Origin: JAWWPY01 sp964412845
Lineage (GTDB): Bacteria; Actinomycetota; Actinomycetes; Streptosporangiales; Streptosporangiaceae
Direction of reading: 5' to 3'
Length of the DNA: 19,056 bases
Assembly: GCA_964412845.1 (NCBI GenBank)
Contig: CAYPQM010000139.1
Span: 1 to 19,056 of the forward strand
Positions within the stretch are counted from its first letter, which is position 1. Every line of letters begins with the position of its first letter. The position numbers and the translations under genes were made by a program. Shown piece after piece: positions 5,700-12,961 of this stretch. The notes below the pieces were generated by a model that was given only the letters and a program-made list of their open reading frames with translations, made no database searches and was not told where the DNA came from.

Positions 5700-7382
5700 C
5701 TACCTGGCCTCGCTGAGCGCGGCGGAGAACCGGGAGCATTCCGCTAGCTCCTGCCTGATCGGCAGGATGACCAACTGCTCCGCGACGTCCGCCATCCGGG
5801 CCCGCATCTGCCCGTCAATCTGGTCCCGTTCCCGTACCGCCGCAGTGATGACCGCGCTCATGCACCCCGTGGCGGTCAGCCAGCCGAGCACCAGTATCGC
5901 CGCGATCATGACAGCGATCCACGGCAGCAGCACTGGGTCACGGAAGACGCCCGGCGCGTGCGGGGCGGCCCCGAACACCCCGAGCACCACAATGGCCGCG
6001 AGCCAGGCCAGCCCGATGAGAGCGCACCCGAGCAGCAGCCCCTGCCAGGCCGCGACCAGGCGCCACCACGGCATCACGGTGTTCTCAGCGGGCAGCGACT
6101 TCCCGATCGCCGTGCCCAGGGCGGCGGGAATCTGCTGCGCGCTCGACCGGGCGGCCGTTCGCACGGTGTGCGACCAGGGTGCTGGCAGGTCCGCGCCGAC
6201 CTGGTCACCCAAGGCGGTCAGCGCATTGTCGATCTCGGCCTGCTGGGCGCCCGCAGGCCCGGCCGACACCTGGCGCAACTCGTCCCACAGATTGCCGAGG
6301 CGCAGCTTGCGTACTGGGTCGCGGCCGACCAACCGGTCGACCAGCCAGGCCACCGGCCAGCCGACGTAGTCCACCGCTCTGAGTTCCCGCGCGCTCTGCA
6401 GCGCCTGGCCGACGCCCGCAGTCCCGGCCGCGCGGGCGAACGCCTCGGCGAGCAGTTCGGCACCACGTGGCGGCAGGTCAGCGAACTCGTCCGGGTCGCC
6501 TGGCGACCCGGCCACAGTCACCTCGGCCGCGTAAGGGAGGAAACGCTCGATCATGGCGTCCACATCGGCGCCGATCCGCTCGCTGGCCGCCCGCCTGGTG
6601 GACACCGTTTCGATCAGTACTTTCCGCAGCTCTTCCAGGCCCGCCCCGGTGCGGGCCGAGGTCAGGTGCACCCGGGCATCATGCAAGCCCTCGGAATCGA
6701 GCAGCCGGCGCAGATCCGACACGCAATCGTCGGCCTGGGCCGCGGTGAGCAGGTCCGACTGGTTCAGCACGACGGTGATGACCGAAGAATGACCTGCCAT
6801 CGGAGTAAGGAACCGGCTGTGCACGGCAGCGTCGGCGTACTTCTGCGGATCGAGCACCCACACCATCAGGTCAGCCAGCGCGACGAGGCGGCTTACTTCC
6901 GTGGTCCCACCCAGCACCGAGTCATGATCGGGAACGTCTAGCAGGACCAGCCCGCGCAGCGAGCTTTCCCCCTCATCCAGGGCGCTTGACCGGGCGTAAC
7001 GGTACCGGTGCTGGACGCCCAGCCACTCCAGCAGCGGTCCCACGCCCTCCATCCCCCAGACACAGGCGCGCGGATCCAGGGTCACCGGCCTGGTCACCCC
7101 CACCGGAGAGAAATCCGCCCCGGCCAGCCGGTTGAACAGGGACGACTTACCGCTTCCGGTGCCCCCGGCCAGGATCGCCACGGTGTGGTTCGCGGACAGC
7201 CGGAGCCGCTCTCCCGCCCTGGCGACCAGCTGCCCAGCATCCTGCAGGAGTTCGGGGCTGAAACCGTCCGGGCCGGTGCGGGCCGACCCGATCTGGACCA
7301 TCCGGGCGAGCGCGGTCAGCCTGGCCGACAGGCCGGTCCCCCCGGTCGCCAGCCAGGGCGCGGTGGGCTCCCCGATGGTCAT
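5700..7382 (-). CDS. Dynamin-like GTPase with two C-terminal membrane segments
   Basis: A large GTPase, probably membrane-associated. G1 is GGTGSGKS (73-80), a G2 threonine is likely in VGVTRPVT (94-101), G3 is DVPDHDS (149-155), and G4 is NQSD (207-210) in place of canonical NKxD. A helical region follows, then two hydrophobic segments at about 448-472 and 485-507, then a 50-residue charged helical tail. GTPase head plus paired membrane segments resembles bacterial dynamin-like proteins such as Streptomyces DynB, but I cannot assign orthology. Its ATG (7382) overlaps the stop of the upstream GTPase gene by four bases, so the two are translationally coupled and probably act together. Both share a YADA motif after G3. 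A role in membrane remodelling or cell division is inference; some databases label such proteins as ribosome-binding or YfjP-like GTPases. Confidence 0.85.
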   Translation of the reverse strand: MTIGEPTAPWLATGGTGLSARLTALARMVQIGSARTGPDGFSPELLQDAGQLVARAGERLRLSANHTVAILAGGTGSGKSSLFNRLAGADFSPVGVTRPVTLDPRACVWGMEGVGPLLEWLGVQHRYRYARSSALDEGESSLRGLVLLDVPDHDSVLGGTTEVSRLVALADLMVWVLDPQKYADAAVHSRFLTPMAGHSSVITVVLNQSDLLTAAQADDCVSDLRRLLDSEGLHDARVHLTSARTGAGLEELRKVLIETVSTRRAASERIGADVDAMIERFLPYAAEVTVAGSPGDPDEFADLPPRGAELLAEAFARAAGTAGVGQALQSARELRAVDYVGWPVAWLVDRLVGRDPVRKLRLGNLWDELRQVSAGPAGAQQAEIDNALTALGDQVGADLPAPWSHTVRTAARSSAQQIPAALGTAIGKSLPAENTVMPWWRLVAAWQGLLLGCALIGLAWLAAIVVLGVFGAAPHAPGVFRDPVLLPWIAVMIAAILVLGWLTATGCMSAVITAAVRERDQIDGQMRARMADVAEQLVILPIRQELAECSRFSAALSEAR

Positions 7383-9367
7383 CGGGCCGCCTCAAGGGAG
7401 TTAGCGGCTAGATGCAGGTTCCGTGCGGTCGCATCGTCCAGTTCGCCTGCGGCGTTGATGACCGCGGAGAAACGCAGCATTTCCTCGTCGAAGAGCACCC
7501 TGATCCGCTCCTGCAGGTCCTCACGCGCCTTCGCGCTTGCGTCGCGCAGGCGGCCCGCCCCGAACAGCGAGGTGAGCAGGTGCTGCGGGACGGCGTTCAC
7601 GCCCTCGGCGGCCGGCGTGTCGCCGGTCTCATAGCCCAGCAGCCCGATCACCAGCAGCGTGCTCAGCGAATCACTATCGAAGGAGATGAGCCGGGATATC
7701 GACCTCTTGGTCACGCTTTGCGCGCGGACCAGCCGGAGCACATGGTCCTGCCAGCCGCTGACCGCGCGGACCGACCGGGTAGCCAGGTCCGGCGATGACC
7801 GCCCGAGGGCCGACGCGGCCCCCCACGACCCGCTCGCCGGGTCATCGGCATCGTCCCCCTCGACCCGGGCCGGGCCCATGTCCAGGCCGAGGAGCAGCCC
7901 GGCGTCGGCGGCAAACTGTGAGCCAGCCCATGTCTCGTCGTGCTCCTGGCCCGACAGCCGGTCGAGCAGGGCGGCGCCGGCCGGATGGCTGCGCCACGCG
8001 GCGATGCACTCCTCCGCAGCGCGATCAGCGACGGACACCACGAGCGACTCGATGCCGCTCCGCACGGCCGCCTTGAGCGCCTGGGCCCGGTCTTGTGAGC
8101 CCCGCTTGTGCTGTCGCCCGCCCGGACCGCCCCGGCCGGACTGGAGCGCACGCAGCAGATCGCCGGTGCCCGCGAAGTCCTGCCAGCGGGCGAGGATCTC
8201 ACCGCGGAGCAGCGAGCCGTTCCGCAGCGCCACGCCGGCCTCGGCGAGCGCCCGCGCGTAGGCGGCCGTCACTTCGGCGCCCAACTCCGCCCGGACGGCG
8301 AGTTGCGCCGCCGCCTCGGCGGCCAGGGCCGGGATCCTGGTGCGGAAGGTGTCGAGCACGCCGGCCATGGTCTGGGTGAGCACGGCGACCCGGCGGTCGC
8401 CCTGGGTAGCGGTCTCTTCCAGCCACTCGCGCAGCGGGGCCGACGCTTCTGGTGGCAGCCGCCCTTGGCTGATGACGGTCTCGTTGATCACGAAGCGCTG
8501 GTTGTCGCCGAGCCCGTTGGCCCGCAGCATGGCGCCGAAATGCTTGGTGAGCTCGGCCCCCGCTGCCGGGGGCACCCGGGACAGCACAATGCCGAGGGCC
8601 GCGCCCCGGTCCCTGGCGTACTGGAGCAGCTCCCAAACGCTCGCATCGGCGTAACGGCTGGCGCTGGTCATGAAGAGCCACAGGTCTGACGCGTCGAGGA
8701 ACTGGTACGCGAACTCACGATGGGCCTGCACCACCGAATCGATGTCCGGGGTGTCCAGCAGGGCCACCCCCTTAGGCATTCCCTCGCTGGACGCGAGCAC
8801 GAGCAGCCCATCGCGGCCCGACCTGGCCAGCCCTTCCTGGCGCACCCGGGGAACGGTAGGCAGGAAGACGTTCTCGGCGAACCAGTCCGCATCATCGGGA
8901 TGACACGCCAGCACGGGGCTGTTCGTCGTCGGCCGGCGCACACCCGTATTACTGATCTGCATGCCGACCAGGCTGTTCACGAGGGTCGACTTGCCGGCCC
9001 CGGTCGAGCCGACCAGGGCCACCAGGATCGGCGCACCTGACTGGCGCAGCCGCGGCAGCAGATAGTCGTCGATCTGGCTGAGCAGCTTGCGTCTTTCCGC
9101 TCTCGCCTCGTCGGCGCCCTCGGTATCGAAGAGCAGGGTGACATCGACGACCCGGTGGCGCAGCCCGAGGAGCGCCGCCTCCAGTTGCCGGGCGTCCACC
9201 CGCCGGTACGGCCGCTCCGGCGGCGCAGCGGCATCCTCGGCCAGATCACCGGCCAGGGCAGCGCCTGGTGCGGCCAGCGGGACGCCGGGCTGACCCTGGG
9301 CAGACGGCGGCACGCCCGCGCCAGCGGTGCGGGCGGAAGCGGCCGTTAGTCCCTGTCCCTCGGTCAT
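7379..9367 (-). CDS. Dynamin-like GTPase, soluble partner of the pair
   Basis: A 662-residue GTPase. The first 50 residues are Ala/Pro/Gly-rich and look disordered; a helix (about 58-105) precedes G1 GSTGAGKS (120-127). G3 is the DTPDIDS segment. The G4 position reads IVLSRVP, which lacks the NKxD specificity motif. The rest is long and helical, with a Gly/Arg-rich stretch (GRGGPGGRQHKRG) in the middle. I see no clear membrane segment, so membrane contact may depend on the partner encoded by the overlapping next gene. The ATG at 9367 follows AGGAAGG. A promoter-like pair (TATACG and CTGACG, 18-bp spacing) lies just upstream, and a hairpin at the cobA stop separates the transcripts. Function as a dynamin-like pair is inferred from architecture and arrangement. 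Confidence 0.85.
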   Translation of the reverse strand: MTEGQGLTAASARTAGAGVPPSAQGQPGVPLAAPGAALAGDLAEDAAAPPERPYRRVDARQLEAALLGLRHRVVDVTLLFDTEGADEARAERRKLLSQIDDYLLPRLRQSGAPILVALVGSTGAGKSTLVNSLVGMQISNTGVRRPTTNSPVLACHPDDADWFAENVFLPTVPRVRQEGLARSGRDGLLVLASSEGMPKGVALLDTPDIDSVVQAHREFAYQFLDASDLWLFMTSASRYADASVWELLQYARDRGAALGIVLSRVPPAAGAELTKHFGAMLRANGLGDNQRFVINETVISQGRLPPEASAPLREWLEETATQGDRRVAVLTQTMAGVLDTFRTRIPALAAEAAAQLAVRAELGAEVTAAYARALAEAGVALRNGSLLRGEILARWQDFAGTGDLLRALQSGRGGPGGRQHKRGSQDRAQALKAAVRSGIESLVVSVADRAAEECIAAWRSHPAGAALLDRLSGQEHDETWAGSQFAADAGLLLGLDMGPARVEGDDADDPASGSWGAASALGRSSPDLATRSVRAVSGWQDHVLRLVRAQSVTKRSISRLISFDSDSLSTLLVIGLLGYETGDTPAAEGVNAVPQHLLTSLFGAGRLRDASAKAREDLQERIRVLFDEEMLRFSAVINAAGELDDATARNLHLAANSLEAAR

Positions 9368-9393
9368 CGCCTTCCTGCCGTCGCTCTCAGTCT

Positions 9394-9423
9394 CGTATAT
9401 CCCGTCGCCCCATGGTCCGTCAG
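9394..9423 (-). promoter_or_regulatory. Candidate sigma-70-type promoter of the dynamin-like pair
   Basis: On the minus strand CTGACG (-35, 4/6 to TTGACA) is followed after 18 bp by TATACG (-10, 4/6 to TATAAT). The predicted start near 9387 gives a leader of about 20 bases that includes AGGAAGG before ATG 9367. Confidence 0.42.
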
Positions 9424-9441
9424 CCCATGATCCGGCACCTC

Positions 9442-9467
9442 GGATCGCCCGTCATCCGGGCAGATCC
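9442..9467 (-). terminator. Hairpin spanning the cobA/cysG stop codon, possible terminator
   Basis: Outer arms GGATC/GATCC (9442-9446, 9463-9467) and inner arms CCCG/CGGG enclose a 5-base loop that contains the TGA stop of the upstream gene. It lies just before the candidate promoter of the GTPase pair. No U tract is present. Confidence 0.33.
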
Positions 9468-10810
9468 GCCAGGCCGGTTCGCCCATCATCTCGCGTCGTC
9501 CCCGTCACCCCGGAGGGCGAGTGCCGCTGCTGCGGCGGTACAGGCGTGAAGGTGCCAGCCGGAGCGCCCCCGCCCGGCCCGAGCGAGAGCCCGGCTATCT
9601 GCGCCGCGACGTTCACGACCTCACCCACCACGATGACCGCCGGAGGACGGATGCCCGCTGCTGATGCCTCACGGGCGACCGTGTTCAGTGCTGTGGTAAT
9701 TATGTGCTGCGTGGGCAGGGTACCGTCCGCAATGACCGAAACTGGGGTGGTCTGGGCGCGTCCATGCTGAATTAGCGCGTCAGCGATGGATCCCAGGTGC
9801 TCAAGTGCCATAAGAAGCACCAGTGTCGCAGGTGAGCTGCCCAGTGCGGCCCAGTCCACGGTGGACCGCTCGTCGCCCGGCGGGACGTGCGCCGAGATCA
9901 CATGAAACTCCTGGGTCACGCCCCGGTGAGTGACCGGCACCCCGGCAGCGGCGGGCACGGCGGTCGCACTGGAAAGCCCGGGCACCACCGTCACCGGCAC
10001 GCCCGCGCTCAGGCAGGCCAGCAATTCCTCGCCGCCGCGCCCGAAGACGAACGGATCGCCGCCCTTGAGCCGGACCACGCGCAGCCCCTGCCGGGCTCTG
10101 GCCACCAGCAGTGAGTTAATGTCCTCCTGGGCCATGGCCCGGCCACGCGGGATCTTGGCTGCGTCCACGATCTCCACGCCCGGCGCCAGCTCGTCCAGCA
10201 GCGACCACGGCGCGAGCCGGTCGGCCACGACCACGTCGGCGTCGGCGAGAATCTGCCGGCCCCGCACGGTGATCAGCCCGGGATCTCCCGGGCCGCCGCC
10301 GACCAACGCGACACTGCCGGTGGCGGCACTGTGCTGGCGCGCGCTCAGCGCGCCGGACCGCAGGCCGGTGAGCACCGCGTCCCTGATGCCCGCGCTGCGC
10401 CGGGGATCGCCGCTCAGCACGCCGACCCGCACATCCCCCGCCTGCCCCGACGCTGGGGTCCAGGCGGCGGAGGCGGCCGCGTCGTCCGCCCGGACACACC
10501 AGGTCCCCGCCGCATCGGCCGCCGCGGCGACGGCCGTGTTCACCGTGCCGTCATCGGTGCACGCGCAGACCAGCCACGCACCCGCGCAGTCGCCGGCCAG
10601 GTAGCCGCGCGGCTCCCAGCGGATCCGGCCCGCCAGGAAAAGTCCGTGCAAGGACGGGCTTAGCTCAGGTGAAACGACATGCACATCGGCGCCCGCATCC
10701 AGCAGGGCCGGGACCCGCCGGGTCGCCACGGCGCCGCCTCCGACGACCAGCACGCGACGGCCATGCAGGCGGAGCGCGAGCAGGTACGGGGCGGCCTCGA
10801 CGGCAACCAT
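9452..10810 (-). CDS. cysG: Uroporphyrinogen-III C-methyltransferase / precorrin-2 dehydrogenase, CysG-like fusion
   Basis: A bifunctional enzyme on the path to sirohaem or cobalamin. Residues 1-155 form an NAD-binding precorrin-2 dehydrogenase domain with RRVLVVGGGAVATRR (18-32). Residues 165-410 form the SAM-dependent SUMT domain: VALVGGGPGDPGLITVRG (167-184), GDPFVFGRGGEE (251-262), VVPGLSSATAVPAAAGVPVTHRG (275-297, key VVPG and THRG), LLMALEHL (332-339). SUMT adds two methyl groups to uroporphyrinogen III. The middle CysG dimerisation segment (GDVRVGVLSGDPRRSAGIRD) is short, so whether the dehydrogenase half also chelates iron is unclear. The 40-residue Pro/Gly/Thr tail is unlike E. coli CysG. 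ATG 10810 follows GGAGGAG. The methylmutase homologue lies 193 bp upstream on the same strand. cobA is an equally valid symbol for the SUMT half. Confidence 0.92.
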   Translation of the reverse strand: MVAVEAAPYLLALRLHGRRVLVVGGGAVATRRVPALLDAGADVHVVSPELSPSLHGLFLAGRIRWEPRGYLAGDCAGAWLVCACTDDGTVNTAVAAAADAAGTWCVRADDAAASAAWTPASGQAGDVRVGVLSGDPRRSAGIRDAVLTGLRSGALSARQHSAATGSVALVGGGPGDPGLITVRGRQILADADVVVADRLAPWSLLDELAPGVEIVDAAKIPRGRAMAQEDINSLLVARARQGLRVVRLKGGDPFVFGRGGEELLACLSAGVPVTVVPGLSSATAVPAAAGVPVTHRGVTQEFHVISAHVPPGDERSTVDWAALGSSPATLVLLMALEHLGSIADALIQHGRAQTTPVSVIADGTLPTQHIITTALNTVAREASAAGIRPPAVIVVGEVVNVAAQIAGLSLGPGGGAPAGTFTPVPPQQRHSPSGVTGTTRDDGRTGLADLPG

Positions 10811-11003
10811 GGCAGTCCGGTCTCCTCCGGTTCAAGCTGGCAGATGATCGAGAGTAACGGCAGTACAGGGTAGGCCAGCCCGGGCCGGGAGCACTGTGGC
10901 CCCCGCGCGCTGCGGGCACTTCAGGCTGTGTCCCGTAGAAGTTAAGCCTGCGGCACGTCCGCCGGCCAACGCTCGCGACGGCCAAGATCCACGAGACCCT
11001 GGC

Positions 11004-11624
11004 CTAGCCCCGGACCGCGGCGGCGCCCAGGAGCGCGTTCAGCGCTGCCGCGGCCACCGCGGCGCCCCCCTTCTCCGAGCGGTTACTCAGCGACGGCAGG
11101 CCACTCGCGCGAAGGGCGTCCTTGGCCTCCGCGGCGCCCGCGAAACCCACCGGCAGGCCGATCACGAACGACGGCTGCACATCCCGGCTGATGACCTCGT
11201 CCAGCGCTGCGGGCGCACAGCCCACCACCCAGATGGCCCCCGGGCCGACCTGGCCGAAGGCCAGGCGCACCGCTGCCGCGGCCACGGCGATGCCCGCGGT
11301 CCGGGCCAGCCGCTCCGTCAGCGACTCGCCGCTCTTGCAGATGACCGGGTGACCAGTGATTCCAGCCGCGACCGCCGCCGCGTCAACGACCACCGCGGCG
11401 CCCGCCGCTACCTCGGCCACCGCCGCGGCCAGGGCCTCCTCGTCGCAGACAAGATCCGTTGCGTAGTCGAAGTCGGCGCTGGCCATGATGACCTGCTCGG
11501 TGACGGCGCGGCTCAGCGGCGGCAGGCGGCTCAGGTCGATCCGGGAGCGCACGATCCGCTGCGACTCATCCGGCTCATCGATCCGGCCCGCCTCCGCTCG
11601 CGGATCTGCGGCCCCGGTCGTCAT
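11004..11624 (-). CDS. cobH: Precorrin-8X methylmutase (CobH/CbiC) homologue with altered catalytic residues
   Basis: CobH/CbiC moves the C-11 methyl group to C-12 of precorrin-8X, giving hydrogenobyrinic acid in cobalamin synthesis. Family features over 206 residues: DLSRLPPLSRAVTEQVI (30-46), GHPVICK (91-97), IGLPVGFAGAAEAKDAL (155-171) and KGGAAVAAAALNALL (185-199). The conserved catalytic His, expected in a VIHASAD-type motif, is Met47 here (VIMASAD). The GxTRSAAAMRL-type substrate segment reads GIAVAAAAVRL (111-121), losing Thr-Arg-Ser; GNAPTAL reads GCAPAAL; NRGRKGG reads NRSEKGG. The fold is therefore kept while the known active site looks dismantled, so enzymatic activity is doubtful. 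ATG 11624 has a strong GGAGGAAG site. No other cobalamin gene is in the window except the cysG-like gene downstream. Motif comparison is from memory. Confidence 0.85.
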   Translation of the reverse strand: MTTGAADPRAEAGRIDEPDESQRIVRSRIDLSRLPPLSRAVTEQVIMASADFDYATDLVCDEEALAAAVAEVAAGAAVVVDAAAVAAGITGHPVICKSGESLTERLARTAGIAVAAAAVRLAFGQVGPGAIWVVGCAPAALDEVISRDVQPSFVIGLPVGFAGAAEAKDALRASGLPSLSNRSEKGGAAVAAAALNALLGAAAVRG

Positions 11625-11768
11625 GGGATCACTTCCTCCGGTGCCCCAGCGGTGCGGTGATCACGGTCTGCCACGGAGATGCCGGGCGCGGAAACAGAGC
11701 GCGGCGTCCGAACCACAAGCATGGCACACCGGCATCCCCGGCACAGCTCATACGCTGCGCCGCTACAC

Positions 11769-11790
11769 TGACCATGCTCTTGCATGGTCA
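11769..11790. promoter_or_regulatory. Perfect 22-bp palindrome, candidate operator
   Basis: TGACCATGC (11769-11777), spacer TCTT, GCATGGTCA (11782-11790): nine perfect base pairs. It sits between two divergent genes, about 145 bp from the cobH-homologue start and 240 bp from the epimerase start. The size suits a dimeric repressor. It could also fold as an RNA hairpin, but neither side has a U tract. Confidence 0.5.
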
Positions 11791-11937
11791 CGTTTCCGGA
11801 CCAACTCCGGGAATCACGCCGGGCAGCAGGGCAACCGTGCACGACGGGATTGAATGACCGGTGCCGGCTCAGAAATGACGGGCCGTAACCAGGTATGTCC
11901 CGCGGGAGACAGCTGAATTGTTCAGCCTCTCAGCAGA

Positions 11938-11966
11938 TTGCATTCAACTAGGCCGGGCAGCATATG
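11938..11966 (+). promoter_or_regulatory. Weak candidate promoter for the epimerase-glycosyltransferase operon
   Basis: TTGCAT (11938-11943), 17-bp spacer, CATATG (11961-11966), in a locally A/T-richer patch about 60 bases before ATG 12029. Only a partial match to sigma-70 consensus. Confidence 0.22.
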
Positions 11967-12028
11967 TCGGCTAAGCCCGGGGCCACCGGGGTGGCATGAC
12001 GAGGACATGTATCGCGAATGGAGAATCG

Positions 12029-12961
12029 ATGACGGCTGAGGGACGTTCCCGTGTCCTGGTAACCGGCGGCGCCGGGTTCATCGGACGGCGGCTGGTCAGG
12101 GCGCTGCTGGATCAGGGTGCCGAGGTCACCGTGGTGGACAAGCGCCCGCCGCGCGATCCGGACGTGCGGTCAGTCCTGGGCGACCTGTGCGACCCGTCCG
12201 TCGCCGCCGAGGCCGTGCGCCCGGGCACTGACGTCATCATGCACCTGGCCGCGGTCACCTCCGTGCTCCGCTCTATCGAGGACCCGGTAGAGACCTACCG
12301 GACCAACGTGGACGCCACCGCCACCCTGCTTGAACTCGCTCGCACCCGCGGCGTCGCCGCGTTCCTGCTCGCCTCCACCAACGCGGTGGCCGGCAATGTG
12401 GGCACGAGGGTCATCACCGAGCAGACGCCCATCCTCCCGCTGACCCCCTACGGGGCCACCAAGGCAGCCGGCGAGATGCTGCTCAGCGCCTACTGCGCCA
12501 GCTATGGCATCGCGGGCTGCGCCTTGCGGTTCTCGAACGTGTACGGCCCCGGCATGCAGGAGAAGGACAGCTTCGTGCCCCGGCTGATGCGCGCCGCCCG
12601 CGACGGCGGCGGAGTCCAGGTATACGGGGACGGCAACCAGGTCCGGGACCTGATCCACGTGGACGACATCGTCGCGGGCATCCTCCTCGCGTGGCGGGCC
12701 GGCGCGACAGGCCCGCTGATTCTCGGCGCCGGCGAATCCTTCTCCGTGAACGACATCGTGCAGGCGGCGCGGAGCGTCACTGGCGCGCCGTTGCCGGCTG
12801 ACCATGTGCCGGCCAAGCCCGGCGAGATGCCAGCGGTCATCGTAGACATCTCCGCAGCGCGGGCGCTGGGCTATGCTCCCGCGCACGACCTGAAGTCCGG
12901 CCTGGCCACTGTCTGGCCAGAATTCGCAGCCAGTCCCGGAGCGGAGGAGGCAACACAGTGA
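12029..12961 (+). CDS. NAD-dependent nucleotide-sugar epimerase/dehydratase (extended SDR)
   Basis: An extended short-chain dehydrogenase acting on a nucleotide sugar, likely a UDP- or dTDP-hexose epimerase or dehydratase; substrate not determinable from sequence alone. NAD site GGAGFIG (13-19), MHLAAVTSV (71-79), Ser116/Thr117 in LLASTNAV, catalytic Tyr141 and Lys145 (PYGATKAAGE), RFSNVYGPG (167-175) and RDLIHVDDIVAGI typical of UDP-glucose-4-epimerase-like enzymes. The ATG at 12029 follows GGAGAA and gives 310 residues, the usual family length; the ATG at 11996 would add 11 residues without family similarity. The TGA overlaps the GTG of the glycosyltransferase gene by four bases, so the two are coupled and probably make and use the same sugar. 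Confidence 0.88.
   Translation: MTAEGRSRVLVTGGAGFIGRRLVRALLDQGAEVTVVDKRPPRDPDVRSVLGDLCDPSVAAEAVRPGTDVIMHLAAVTSVLRSIEDPVETYRTNVDATATLLELARTRGVAAFLLASTNAVAGNVGTRVITEQTPILPLTPYGATKAAGEMLLSAYCASYGIAGCALRFSNVYGPGMQEKDSFVPRLMRAARDGGGVQVYGDGNQVRDLIHVDDIVAGILLAWRAGATGPLILGAGESFSVNDIVQAARSVTGAPLPADHVPAKPGEMPAVIVDISAARALGYAPAHDLKSGLATVWPEFAASPGAEEATQ

Larger units (their letters stand above)
11625..12028. other. Divergent intergenic region between cobH homologue and sugar epimerase
   Basis: No supported gene in these 404 bases. Contents: the ribosome site of the cobH homologue, a perfect 9+4+9 palindrome (11769-11790), a 6-bp inverted repeat GCTGAA/TTCAGC (11912-11926), a weak plus-strand promoter candidate (11938-11966), and the ribosome site for ATG 12029. 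I looked for a B12-box signature of a cobalamin riboswitch and did not find one. Confidence 0.6.

Noticed and set aside
4235..5716. Plus-strand frame reading through the 100 N
   Set aside because: It crosses the assembly gap and runs antisense to the HtrA-like gene; frame across the gap has no meaning.
5958..6941. 327-codon plus-strand open frame
   Set aside because: Antisense to the membrane-linked GTPase gene; no motif, no ribosome site that stands out.
10922..10950. Inverted repeat CAGGCT/AGCCTG as a terminator downstream of the cobH homologue
   Set aside because: Only 6 bp with a 17-base loop and no U tract; chance occurrence is likely.
11625..12028. Cobalamin riboswitch upstream of the cobH homologue
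   Set aside because: No B12-box or conserved core was found on the minus strand; only the 22-bp palindrome stands out.
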